Shown piece after piece: positions 52,469-63,617 of a stretch of 64,000 nucleotides of DNA (its first letter is position 1; each line of letters starts with the position of its first letter). The stretch is from positions 34,782,001 through 34,846,000 of the forward strand of contig NC_091046.1 of NCBI RefSeq assembly GCF_963966145.1. Reading direction: 5' to 3'. Origin of the DNA: Tenebrio molitor. Lineage: Eukaryota; Arthropoda; Insecta; Coleoptera; Tenebrionidae. Position numbers and translations under genes: made by a program. The notes beneath the pieces were generated by a model. That model was given only the letters and a program-made list of their open reading frames with translations. It was not told the origin of the DNA and made no database searches.

Positions 52469-55069
52469 TATTCAATTTTATCTACGGAGTGATCAAGAAT
52501 GACTGAGTCTGTTGGTAACAATGAAATTTGGCAAATTTAAAATTTACCAACGAAGGTTCATTTTTGTAATAGTATAAACATAACCTGCATAACCAAGAAT
52601 GTTTTTAATGTCATCTCAAGTTAAAAAATTCGATCAGTGCGTGGTCAGTGCCAATTACTAGACAAAAATCACCAGTATTTTCAATTGTTTCATTGCCAAC
52701 AGACTCAGTCATTGTTGATCACGCTGTAGTAAATACAAACTTCATTTTAATTGTATCTGAAATAAATGCAAAAGGATGCGATTTGGTAGATCTTATGACA
52801 TATGAGTTGACGTAAGGCAACAGGTGTGTGTGTCTGTGTCTGTGTGTATTTTCCAATGTAGATTTCAATAATTCTAATGTCTCCGGTATAATCACTTGTT
52901 CCATATTATAACAGTTGCGGTGACAACACGCTCCTACCGTCTAAATTATAGTTATTCTCAGCAATACGAAAGAGACTACCGTTTCTTGCCGAATAATAAA
53001 GTCAGATATCCAGGCATGATTTATGTATGTTCCTGATTAATGTTTGAGTAGGCTTCAAGGCTCAATTATTAACAGAACGTAGAGTAGAGGAAGTTTTGTT
53101 TTTATTTACATTTGAAAAGGGATTGTTAAGGGTTGACTTTTTATTAATCAACGATAGTAGGATCCTTGCAAATTTAATATTTCGTTATTCGTTGAATAAA
53201 ACCCCCGGGTTGTATATTTTCCAAAGAAAACGAGATATGTTTAACTTTAGACACGTTTCGTAAGAGAATTTCTTTCTAGGTAATAAAACGAAATCTAAAT
53301 CTCTCATCTACGGTTTAGCGGAGGAGAGATGCGAGTGACTGTTTCCTCGGAGATCACTTTCTTATTTTCCGGGATAAGCTAGTTCAATGAGTGCCCCCGA
53401 TTTCCTATTTACACAGGGCGATGGATAATCGATAAACTCTCCACCGACTGCCTCGTAAAATTATAACCCATAACATAAGTTAGGCTGATGCTACAGTAAC
53501 CAATAAATTTCCGCACATTACCAACATAAATACGACTACTTACTAAAAACATACACGGTTGAAAATTTTTGTCAATACTCGTAACTGTAAGACGATTACT
53601 GACTCCCAATCACATTAAGTTTTAATATTGTAGTACATTAATTTATTGTGTTTTTTGTGAATGTGTAGTAGCAATTAAAATTAAAGTATTTCGATTTTAG
53701 CTAGAAATTGGAGATAAGTTCTGTTACAAAAAAAGTCTGAATGCTTTCCAATAGATTGAAGAGTGAATACATTTTTATGTAAATCTTATAGGTTTAACGG
53801 CATCTCAGCAACTAGAAGTTTATGCTTTTAGGAATTGGATTTAAAGTTTACGCGCCTAATAATTTGTGGGATAATGGATAGGTAATGAACTGACTAGTAA
53901 CAAATTCAGATCTCAGATTCTTACTTGATCTAGTCTAAAGTGAATCTTATAGAACGTTTATTGCAGTGTAATTTTAAAAATTAATCTGTATGTCTTTTTT
54001 ATTAGTTTTTTTGATGTTTACGAACACAGTAGGAAATTTTCATATTTGTTCTTTCTTTGAATTTGCAAACATATTAATATTATTGTTATTATTATATTAA
54101 CTTTAAAAGAAATAATTCAGAAATCACAAAATGAAATATAAGCTTATTTATAATTGGCGTAAAAAATCTTGCACAACTTTTTCGGTAGAAGTCCACTTCC
54201 ACTTCCAGCTTTTTTTTACCTACTTGTCCTCTTTCATTTGAAAGGCGGAATACATAATATAACATAATATAACATAATAATATTTATTTCCTCCTCAACA
54301 TTACGTAAGCGTTTATGAAAGTATTCTCCTGTTTATTTCTTCTACGATTGTACATTTCTCATTGAATGCAATCTCTAAACAGTTATATGTATTTTTCTAT
54401 CTCATTCGGCGTTTACGTATCCTGAAGTCTTCTACGAAGCCAATTCCAACGACTCCGATTTTCCTATTTATTGTCAGAGCAACTTATGTTTAGTATTGGT
54501 TAAATTTTCAAATTATAAAGCTCAAGTTGGCTGCGTCTAGGCCTAACGAAAATTTGTTGGCAAAATAAAGAGTGTGTATTTCTTTGAAGGAAGGGGGTGG
54601 TTTGAGAATGCTGTCATTCAATACAGTCACCGCTATGTAAGAAGAAGAAATGATCACCCAGAAGACTTGGAAACTTAAAGATAAAAAAGAAACTATGCCG
54701 GGCGGATAAGGTCACAAAACGAGCTTGTTGAGGTACAAGAATATCACACGGGTACAGGAAAGACTTCGGTTTCATAATTAAAGAATGTCAGTAACAATTC
54801 TAAAGGCGTATTTTTATGCTTGCTGAAAATAAAAATAAGAGTAAGAATAAAAATAAAAACAAGATAATGTTATATGTATTTGGATTTTTATGTGGAAGTG
54901 TTCATAGTCAGAAATAAGAAAAAAAAAGACATTTTAACATTCTTATTATTCATGCATATTAACGATGCCCAGAACTTCGCTGTTTGCAAAATGAAATAAA
55001 AATAAGAAATTGAAATATTTCAACTTTTTGTGGTATTAGCATTAGAGAAATACATTAGGATGTACAGTC
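52469..55069. other. Intron without clear features
   Basis: It contains a gtgtgtgtctgtgtctgtgt microsatellite near 52825 and a short ataatataac tandem run near 54255. I recognise no gene or transposon. Confidence 0.4.
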
Positions 55070-55250
55070 AAAACGTTTTGGATGTGGATTGTCAAACTCA
55101 AGGTCGCTTAAAACTTATGATTGAACTGTACGTTAGTGAGATCTGTCATAAATTCCAAATACCTTATTGGGCCGCCTAGTTAGTTATGCTGGTAGTGCCA
55201 ACTTAACGACGAGTCCCCAATCCACGTCTATAACGTTCCGACTATAGCTG
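55070..55250. repeat. Repeat family S, copy 2
   Basis: Longer than the copy at 36095, with an extra segment after caaactcaaggtcgc. The same ends (acgttttggatgtggattgt; caatccacgtctataacgtt). Confidence 0.65.
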
Positions 55251-55289
55251 AAGTACGAGTATTATGTGAATCTGTTTCTCCATATCAAG

Positions 55290-55630
55290 TTATTAAGAAC
55301 TAATCTGGATATTTAAAATTTTGCAAGAAATCTTGTGAACATTCGTCGCTCTACGACTGCACGACACAGAAAATAGCGATTTGGTCAACGATATGGTTCT
55401 CCACTTAAGACGAGCTACAGTGAAATTTATAGCAGAAAGTTGTGACTTTTCTGTCACTATTGTAGAAAGAATATTGTACAATGAAATAAGTTTAGTTACC
55501 GAAAAAGTTAACACCCGATCAGGAACAATTTCTGATTTTTTGAAAAAACTTGTTGCAATGGATGAAACTTAGATTCATCACTTTAATATAGACCCAAAAA
55601 ATCAAATAACGCATGTAACTAAAGTTTAAG
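55290..55630 (+). pseudogene. Mariner-type transposase fragment
   Basis: The plus strand encodes AESCDFSVTIVERILYNEI, like the second helix-turn-helix of mariner transposases. After a deletion and within the same frame it gives LKKLVAMDET, with the first catalytic Asp, then a TAG and IHHFNIDPKNQ. The rest of the transposase is absent. Confidence 0.6.
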
Positions 55631-55729
55631 AAACATTTTCAAATCAAATACATAATACAAAGGAGAATTGATTCATTAACATTTATACCTAATACACGAA
55701 ATTTTTTACTTAACATTCACAATTCACAA

Positions 55730-55925
55730 TACAAAGCAGCTAAAGAACCTTAAGGCTCTATGGTTAGCAATTTTTTCCTGGTGCTTTTCGTCGACTTTTG
55801 GACGGTAAAAAGTTAAACTCTCAAATTTTCTGATAAATTCTTCATCGCTGTTCTTCATTTTGGGCTTCCCACCCACCATCATATACTTTTCTACCAAGAA
55901 GGCCCCAAAATTGTTCTATCGGAGG
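55730..55925 (-). pseudogene. Tc1/mariner-superfamily transposase C-terminal fragment
   Basis: The minus strand reads PPIEQFWGLLGRKVYDGGWE followed by AQNEEQ, the usual end of a group of insect Tc1/mariner-superfamily transposases (RPIExFW...). Stops follow within a few dozen codons. Confidence 0.55.
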
Positions 55926-56439
55926 CTAAAATGATGAAAGCTTAAGGTTTTGGAATATCTAGGAATTTTCTATAAGTAAACAGCTGAGAATTTGGAACAT
56001 TTTTGCTTTTTTCTTAATTTTAAATTCTCTCGGGCGATCTCCCCTCTTGATAAATGGTATACGTGAAATCTTTGACCTAATTTTCTAGTTTTTCTATTTT
56101 TTGCAGAGTCAATCAATTGCTGAAACCTTTGATGGCACAATATGCGAGAGCTGCTCGATTTGCGAAGATTTCTCTATGGCACATTTCTCTTTCGCATTTC
56201 CTAATGGCCCGCTAAATTATGGCCGTAGAAATTTTGTGGCTTTTATAAATCACCTTGACCAACCAAGTTATAATTTTTTTTTGCAATTCTAGCTTATGTG
56301 ACACTTTGACAAACTTTATACAAATTTACTACCAAACTGCAGAGGAAAATTGACAAATGCTCCATATCCAGTGGTCACTTGAGTGTTTTATTTTTAACAT
56401 GAAAAAATGATACGAAAAATGTTTTCAAAAGTTTTGTTG

Positions 56440-56640
56440 CATACATTTTTATAAGTTTCCTTATTGTTATTCGAGGCTCAGCTTCCATCATGGTGTTCAA
56501 AACCTCATTGTCGAAAAGGTCATTACGAACTCAATCTTGTTGTTCCTCTAAGCTTTCAAACCAGCATCAAATGGTGCATTCTGCAGATAATTTTCAAGTA
56601 ATGTTTATAGCGTAATTTTTTGTTGTTGTTTCGACAACAA
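56440..56640 (-). pseudogene. Possible mariner-like transposase N-terminal fragment
   Basis: The minus strand reads FDNEVLNTMMEAEPRITIRK, resembling the first helix-turn-helix region of mariner-like transposases. It could belong to the same dead element as 55730-55925 after internal loss. Confidence 0.4.
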
Positions 56641-57319
56641 CTTGTCTTCGCTTAAATGTTTCGCTATTTAAAAAAAAAAAAAAACAGAAAATAAAAATTA
56701 TATACAAATCAAAAACTACATATTTATATGCCGCAATAAAATCGGCTAAACACAATTATGTATTCCTTGTATTGATTGTCATCACTTGCTTTCAGAATAC
56801 AACGGATCGAAAATTCTGATATATCATTTCTGTAAGTTTAAGAGTTTAAATGTAAGTTAATTGTAAAGCAATGATTCCAATCAATAAAATGAAACAAATC
56901 ATGTTTGCAAATTGTATGCTTAAACATTCCAAGTTAAAATGAGATTTCCAACAAAGTCCCTTATTGAGTTACTCGTGCTTCATCAGTTAAGCTAATTAAA
57001 AGTATATCTTCGAATCTTTTTTGTATTTAGAATTAAATTTAACTTGTTATCAAGAGAAAGCTGTTGCAATGGCCGAAGTTGCTATTGCTAAATAAAAAAC
57101 TTCGAAAAGACTTTTGAACAAACTTTGTTAAATTTTCGAAACATCTGCCAGATATAACGTCGGCCATCAAGTCCCGAGTTTTACTAACCGAGACCTAAAC
57201 GGAAACGCATTAGATGTGACATTAGAAAATAAATGATTTTCCGTGAGTCTGTCTCCAACTTTGATATTAGAATTTTTCGCTAAAAACAAAACCATCGGCG
57301 TAACTTATTAAAATTTTAC
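56641..57319. other. Intron 3' of the first recognised exon's donor
   Basis: AT-rich. No element is recognised. Confidence 0.4.
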
Positions 57320-57437
57320 CTTTATCTTGAGCCGTCAGTAGAGAGGAAGAAAGTGTTTGTCTCAATTTTCCGAATGTTGTTCCCCCGTCGGCTGCTTCGG
57401 CGGCGGTATTTCCAGCTCCGGGTTCGGCCGCCACCAT
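57320..57437 (-). CDS. Fife: Fife/RIM-like active-zone protein, exon upstream of the zinc-finger exon
   Basis: On the minus strand a 118-bp exon is bounded by an acceptor ending in cacag and a donor reading AAAG|GTAAAA. It encodes 39 residues beginning at an ATG directly after the acceptor: an Ala/Gly/Glu-rich start, then TFGKLRQTLSSSLLTAQDK. It ends in phase 1, exactly what the zinc-finger exon at 18249 needs; the joined codon is GTG (Val). The ATG may be the true start after a non-coding first exon, or simply an internal Met if coding continues upstream beyond the window; the sequence does not decide. The gene symbol rests on the downstream zinc finger. No other exon of this gene was recognised between here and 18249, so the intron would be about 39 kb. 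Confidence 0.6.
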
Positions 57438-58654
57438 CTGTGAACGAACATTAAAGGGGTTAGATTTGCTTTGAATGTTACTTCTACTTCGCTATTCAAC
57501 TTCAGCGATAACGGCAACATTGTGAATATTAGAAGAAATTGATTTGTAAATCGTTTTTTTATGTCGAGAGTTACACAAAGATTATTCGCTTAAAAGATGT
57601 CATTTGTCTAAAACGGAAATAAAGTGAATTTGAAATGCAGAGAGACGATTAATTTTTTCGAGTCGTCATTTCCGCTTTGGAACACGTTTAGAACGTTAGT
57701 TCGACGAAATTAAGTCTGTGCAATTTGCACAATGAAGGCGCGTCACAAATGGCATTCTCCCTCAAAAATCAGAATTACGTAGGTATCAAGAAAATCACTA
57801 AAACTGTCATTTTCAATTTAGAGCCGGTGGCGTTTTGAAAAATTTATGGGTGCTTGTAATTCGGCGTACCGGATCCGGACAAACCCCTGTGAAATCCGGG
57901 AATAGAGCCTAGGCTTCCCTATTACGTATTCCGACGCTGTACCGTGGTCTCATATTTTTACATATTTATGTCAAAAGGTTAAAGAGAGTGTGGAAATCTT
58001 CTACGCACCATTTGCACTTTAGTGATTTTAGAATAGCGAACACATTTGTCTTTATAAGCGATTATGTTTTTTGATTCCATCTCTACGACGGGACATCGTT
58101 CCCGACCTTTGATTCATCTTCAGGAAGAGGAAGTTGTATTTACTACATCAAAAACTTTCACAGATTCGTTCAGCTCTTCATGCTTCATTTATTTACAGCT
58201 TACTGCTACGTATTTCACAGGATTTATATTTCCAATAAAAATGATTTACTCTACGGTCGACTCTATTAATCTCTCCAAATTATCTATAGATTACGTAACG
58301 AACGATTACTCCTTTCACCAAATAAACGTATTCAATCGGTTTCGTGGAGCACACGCAACTTTGATTACTGAAGATGTTAAAAGGAAGGTAATTTTCTCGT
58401 CGATGTGGTTCTAATTTACTTTTAATGCACTTTTGACATAATTGTCAAAGCAATGATTAACTATCTGAAGGTAATTAATTACAAATTTAATATAATGCTC
58501 ATCTTATCGTTTCCAAAAGATAAATTGTTTCAACGTTCCCTGCCAAACCGATTTAGCGTCTTCAACAAGATATGAAGGCATAGAAATTATTAGGTTGTTC
58601 TTAAACAAATCATAAACAAATTTTTTAGGCATGATAATTTAACGTACTCACAAG
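57438..58654. other. Sequence upstream of the first recognised exon
   Basis: It should be intron or 5' region of the host gene. A GC-richer patch at 57830-57960 has a 40-codon minus-strand frame without ATG; I cannot call it an exon. Confidence 0.3.
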
Positions 58655-58733
58655 AGGACGAAATGTAACTCTTTTTCGGACGCTGACCGTGGCGCCATCT
58701 GTTGGCCTGTTTAGTAAGTTAGCAACTTACTAA
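58655..58733. repeat. 60-bp block shared with 52049-52110
   Basis: Reverse complement of the earlier block, continued here by a palindrome gtaagttagcaacttac. Confidence 0.6.
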
Positions 58734-59399
58734 AGCTGGTGTGATCGTAAAATTTAATCATTTTTAATTTGTAGAATCATTTGCGTCTGAAAAGTAATTT
58801 ACTATAAAAATGTACTAATCGCCTAATTTGGAAGTATGAAAAATGTAAAAAAAGATATTTATTATTGAATGGTTGTAATAAAAGACAATAATTTTTTGTT
58901 TATTTATTGTTAACAATTTGTGTAAACAATTTGTTATAAACAATTTCACAGTAAATCACACAAATTTAAGAACATCATTGTCGCTTAATACAGAGGTTTT
59001 CATTTGGAAAACATCATTAATCCCGAACTGATAATCTTAATAAATCAACAGTGATTTTCTAACGTTTCTACAGAGGAACAATTGTTAGTTATGTTCATTT
59101 CATGATGTACTATCGAATTCATGAAAAACTAGTACAGCAAAATTTTGTTGGAGTAAATTGGGCTACATGAAATATCAACGTCTGTCATTATGACAGTTCG
59201 AATTTAGCAATGCTCAATCCAACGTCAAACGTATTTAGGATATCTACTTGACATGTTGGACATTAGTAATAGTAACATAGTAACCAGTTAAAATAAAGTA
59301 CGTAGAAAAGTTACACTACAACATTTTTGAAAAGTTGACGTAACTACGACGTTTTGCTGTCCTAGTTTTTTTATGAATTCGATAGTACACTGATTTATA

Positions 59400-59851
59400 C
59401 GGGGTGCCCCAAAATTTGCGGAACAGCTTAGCAGTACGTTTTAAGTAGTCATTAAATATCAGGTAGAAATGTTTAAAAAAATCTTTTTTTGTAGAAGATA
59501 TGGACCTATTCACTAAATGTGGCAACATTTAAAAATATTCAATGTATCCCAATAGTCTGCAAATATTTAATTTTTGTTGTATCCATGGAAATGAGAGAGA
59601 AAAATCAATGCCATGTTGCCATACGTTATTTGAGGTAAAACCGACATAAAATCACCTCTTGGAAATCCTGAAAATAATAAAGTAAATAATTACAAATTGC
59701 AAATATTTAAAATAAACGAGATCAAAGCCTTTTGAGTCCCCATATCTTCAAATCTAAGAGGTATTAAATTTTTTAATTATTTTTCTCATTATCTCCTAAC
59801 ATGAGTTGACATTGCCCCATTGAGTTGTACCGCGAATTTTGGGGCACCCGG
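59400..59851. mobile_element. TA-flanked MITE, ctgggtgccccaaaatt family, copy 2
   Basis: TIRs cggggtgccccaaaatttgc and cgcgaattttggggcacccg. It shares interior blocks with 7970-8499 (gtagaagatatggacctatt, cccaatagtctgcaaatatt). TA flanks both ends. Confidence 0.85.
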
Positions 59852-59853
59852 TA

Positions 59854-60835
59854 TATGTTGTTATAACTAAATTGAAAAGATATTCTATTAGGATATTCCA
59901 CAATGTCAATTTTCCAAAGTTGTCCTCGTATATTTTTATGTTTAATATCATTTGTTGATGTCATACCACTTTATTAAACTGTTAGAACAAACTCATGCCG
60001 AAATGACAAAAAATAAAGGCTGTGTTTGGGAAAGGTTCCGTCACAAAACTTGGTAAGAAAATTTTGAAATTGAGGTAAGATTCTGGAGGAGCACGATGAA
60101 GGTCAATGCTTGAATAGCAGGAAGAGAGTTTCTAGAAAAATTACATATACGTATTGCAACAATTTTTCGTCACTTAAGAGGGGAAAAGATAGATAAATGG
60201 CTCTCGCAAGTACCTACTGTTTCGCAAAAGTAAAATAAGTCCTTTCTAGAAAAAAATATTAGGTGTACATCGATTTTCTATGAGTCTATAACAATAACAA
60301 ACTGTTGAAGCAATGACTCGACAGAAATGAATTTCCTAGGCACTGCCTAAAACCAAAAATCAGCAGAATAAAATTATGGTGTGGTAGAGGTTAACAGTTG
60401 TTCCGCACTATAATTTCCTTAATCTTCACAAAAGTCATAGCCGTCAGTTATCTTCACTTCGTCATTATAAAGAGCAAAATGTATACGAATGAATGGTGAC
60501 TGGCCCAATTATTACTACGCACATACTAAACAGATTAGTGGGCCCTTCATTAATAATTAGAGTGCTTTTTTAACTTAAGTTCTAATATGCTCGTACAAAC
60601 TATTCACCACTTTGCGAAGGGCCTCATATCAGCACTAATGAAAAGGCTGAAGATGAAGTCGGGACAATTTTTGTAGTAAACATTCGGATCAGTTACATAG
60701 CAACAGAGTGTTTACAAGGCATCTTAGAGTAGAGTTCTTTGATTTTTTGTGACACTGCCAGTGACAAGTATGTGTCAGATTTACTGTTGTAGTTAGTTTT
60801 ACAATGGTTAATATTCACATAAAATACATACAGAC
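59854..60835. other. Sequence without clear features
   Basis: I see no coding segment that I can support. Confidence 0.35.
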
Positions 60836-61096
60836 GTACTATTCCGGACACGGAATCTTGGCCATAACTGACATTAGTGATATTTAACTGAAAAATATCT
60901 GTGAACTGGCCTTTATTGAATATAACCCAACTTTTGACTCGATAATGCCATTTCCTTGCTTTTTGATGTCAGAATAAAAACTTCAAAGTGATTTTTAATA
61001 ATTGTCATTTATTAATGACGCTAATGATTGGTTTACATCATTTTTTTTAGAAATGTCAAAAAAATGTTGGCCAAGATTCCGTGTCCGGAATAGTAC
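60836..61096. mobile_element. MITE with gtactattccggacacggaa TIRs
   Basis: gtactattccggacacggaa and tcttggcc at the left are mirrored perfectly at the right (ggccaagattccgtgtccgg, aatagtac). A fragment of the family lies at 25970-26370. Confidence 0.85.
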
Positions 61097-61226
61097 TTTT
61101 GGTACTAAAATGTAGATTATAACAGTTATGTAAATATAAGTACATATGGGAACCTGTCATTTTACGATACGAGATGGGAATAACACATCGAATATCGTAT
61201 TATAAAGTTTAAATCCAAATATCGTA

Positions 61227-61435
61227 CAGTCGATGGACAAATAAAACTGGGACAAAAATGACAGTCACATAAGTCAAAATTTACAAATTTGCATCGTTTA
61301 ATTACGGCTTTATCACAAATAGGTTAACTTTGGTATGACATATTATATAGAGACTGACAAATATATTGACAGTTCAATGGTCTGATTTACATAGATTAAA
61401 TTTTAAGTGTCCCAGTTTTATTTGTCCACCGACCG
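61227..61435. mobile_element. TA-flanked MITE, 209 bp
   Basis: cagtcgatggacaaataaaa with ctgggaca at the left; tgtcccagttttatttgtcc with accgaccg at the right. TA flanks both ends. Confidence 0.85.
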
Positions 61436-61569
61436 TACAACATTTTATCTACTATCAGTTATTATCGTAAGAAATAATTATTTAAAAAAAAATTGTATTA
61501 CACAAACCAAAGTAGTACCCTGCCAAGATGCGCCGTCATAAAATTTTGGGCCAAACAATTTCGATAAGG

Positions 61570-62400
61570 TATGGAATTTATTCAAAATGACCCAAGATGC
61601 GAATGACCTTGTTGCAAGAAACAACGAAAAGACCAAGAGAGTTAAAGTTTTGGTCTTAGCATATCGAAGAATAAGAGTTTCAATGATTGCCGATGAAGTA
61701 GCAATATTGGAAGCTACAGTATTAAACATTTTGCATGAAGGTTTAGGAATGAATAAGGTCTCAGTAGGATTCCGAAATTATTTAATCCCGAACAAAAACT
61801 ACATTTGCGAAGACAACTTAGGGGCTTTGGCTGACGATGAAAATTATAACACGTGGTGAAACGTAGGTGTATCACTGGGATCGACCGACAAAATAAGAAT
61901 CCATGCAGTGGGTCCACAAGTGATCTTCACTCTCAAAAAAGGCAAGAACGCAGAATTCATCAGGAAAGTTGATGGCGACGGCGTTTTGGGATATGGAAGG
62001 GATTTTACTGATTGAATACATGAAAAAAACCTCTACAGGAGAAAACTGCCATGCAGCAAAAAAGGCCCCACAGTTGTGATCAAAAGATTATGCTGCTTTA
62101 TGACAATTGCACAGTTCACAAAGCTCGCCATATCCGTGAAGTAATCGACGAGTGCGGCTTTGTAGAGATGGAACATCCACCCTACAGCCCAGATTTGGTA
62201 CCGAGTGACTATTATCTCTTTCCTAAATTAAAAAAGTACTTGAGGGGACGTCGTTTTTCTTCGGATGAATACCTGAAAGAAGCGGTGGAGGAATTTTTTG
62301 AGGATTTATCAAAAAAAAATGAAGGCACAGTCTTTTAGAAAAACGTTGGAATAATTGTATACCCGTTAATGGATCATACGAGTGTGTTGAAAAATAAAAT
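61570..62400 (+). pseudogene. Mariner (DD34D) transposase pseudogene
   Basis: The plus strand encodes an N-terminal piece with ILHEGLGMNKVSVGF (61587-61859), then shifted frames with ESMQWVHK, MATAFWDMEGILLIEYM, and the C-terminal piece LLYDNCTVHKARHIREVIDE ... HPPYSPDLVPSDYYLFPKLK (62051-62338). The Asp of YDN and the Asp of PSDY are separated by 34 residues, the mariner DD34D signature. Several stops and shifts make it inactive. Confidence 0.85.
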
Positions 62401-62485
62401 ATTACATTTCTCCCAACTCTTTTCCTTCATAGCTATAATATAAAAATTTCGCCTCGTACAAACTTAGTATACCTTGTATGATAAT

Positions 62486-62905
62486 TTATTTTTTCTATTA
62501 TTGATTCAAAAAATTGAAATTCACGCATAGTTATCGGTGCCTGAAGTGGGTCATTTTCTAACGTGTATTTCTTTTTGCATTGTTAGTAAGATCGAAACCA
62601 TAGAAACCATACAAAACAGTGTGTGAAATGCGATTTCACGCACACGACTATTTCTGTGTTTCACTTCACGCACTGTATTTTATTAGTTACCTAGCAACAT
62701 GGTCACTGCATTGAAACTTCAGAGTTCCTTCAAAAATTTGAATTTTTAATTTCAATTTTTTGAATCAATTATAGAAAAAATATTGTTTATATTTCGTGCG
62801 TGAAGATGTTTTTGTGCATTCAAAGGCTTATACTGCCTCGACCTTCGTCTCGGCGTAAAAGACCTTTTCATGCACAAAAAACACTCTCTTCACGCACAAA
62901 AATAA
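62486..62905 (+). repeat. Repeat family R, copy 3
   Basis: It shares tcaaaaaattgaaattcacg, gtgtgtgaaatgcgatttca, gttacctagcaacatggtca and the tail tttcgtgcgtgaagatgttt ... gcctcgacc with copies 1, 2 and 4. Confidence 0.8.
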
Positions 62906-62915
62906 CTATTTTCTA

Positions 62916-63149
62916 ACGGGTGACTATTAAAATTTTCACTTGGAGTTGGCTTTGAACAAGTTTTTATTTTTTCTGTTACTTTAGACACACGCAAGAACGA
63001 ACGGCAAATGTCAGTCAGGTCAATTGAAACATAACCTATAATGTTAGCTATAATGTCAAACTTATCACTCTTATCAGTGTCTAAGGTGCAACGGAAAACA
63101 AAGAATGTTCCATAGCCAACCCTAAGTGAAAATTTTAATAGTCACCCGT
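62916..63149. mobile_element. TA-flanked MITE, acgggtgactattaaaat family, copy 3
   Basis: 234 bp with TIRs as at 31523. It is inserted between repeat family R copies 3 and 4. TA flanks both ends. Confidence 0.9.
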
Positions 63150-63151
63150 TA

Positions 63152-63560
63152 TAATTGATTCAAAAAATTGATATTCACGCATAGTTATCCATGCGTGAAG
63201 TGAGTCATTTTCTTACGTGTATTTTTTTTACATTGTTAGTACCTACTATAGTAACTATAGAAACAATACAGAACAGTGTGGGAAATGCGATTTCACGCAC
63301 GTAACTTTTTCTGTTTTTCACTTCACGCACTGTTTTTTATTAGTTACCTAGCAACATGGTCACTGGTTGATATACTTCAGATTTTCTTCAAAAATTTGAA
63401 TTTTAAAATTTAGTTTTGTAAGCAATTATAGAAAAAATATTGTTTATATTTCGTGCGTGAAGATGTTTTTTGTGCATTCAAAAGCTTTATTGCCTCGACC
63501 TGCGTCTCGGCTTAAAAAACCTTTTCATGCACAAAAAGCACTCTCTTCACTAATATAAAA
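63152..63560 (+). repeat. Repeat family R, copy 4
   Basis: In direct orientation with copy 3, 665 bp downstream. It contains the X-box-like gttacctagcaacatggtca at 63345 and the gtgcattcaaaagctttatt tail. Confidence 0.8.
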
Positions 63561-63617
63561 ACGACTATTTTAAGTAAGTACATACTTTTAGAATTATGTC
63601 AATATGAAATTCAAATA

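Noticed and set aside
57830..57960. GC-richer patch with a 40-codon minus-strand frame
   Set aside because: Could be a 5' exon, but I see no clear acceptor and donor pair with matching phase.
58064..58414. Plus-strand ORF of 116 codons
   Set aside because: No recognisable motif, no splice or polyadenylation context, composition like surrounding intron. Probably chance.
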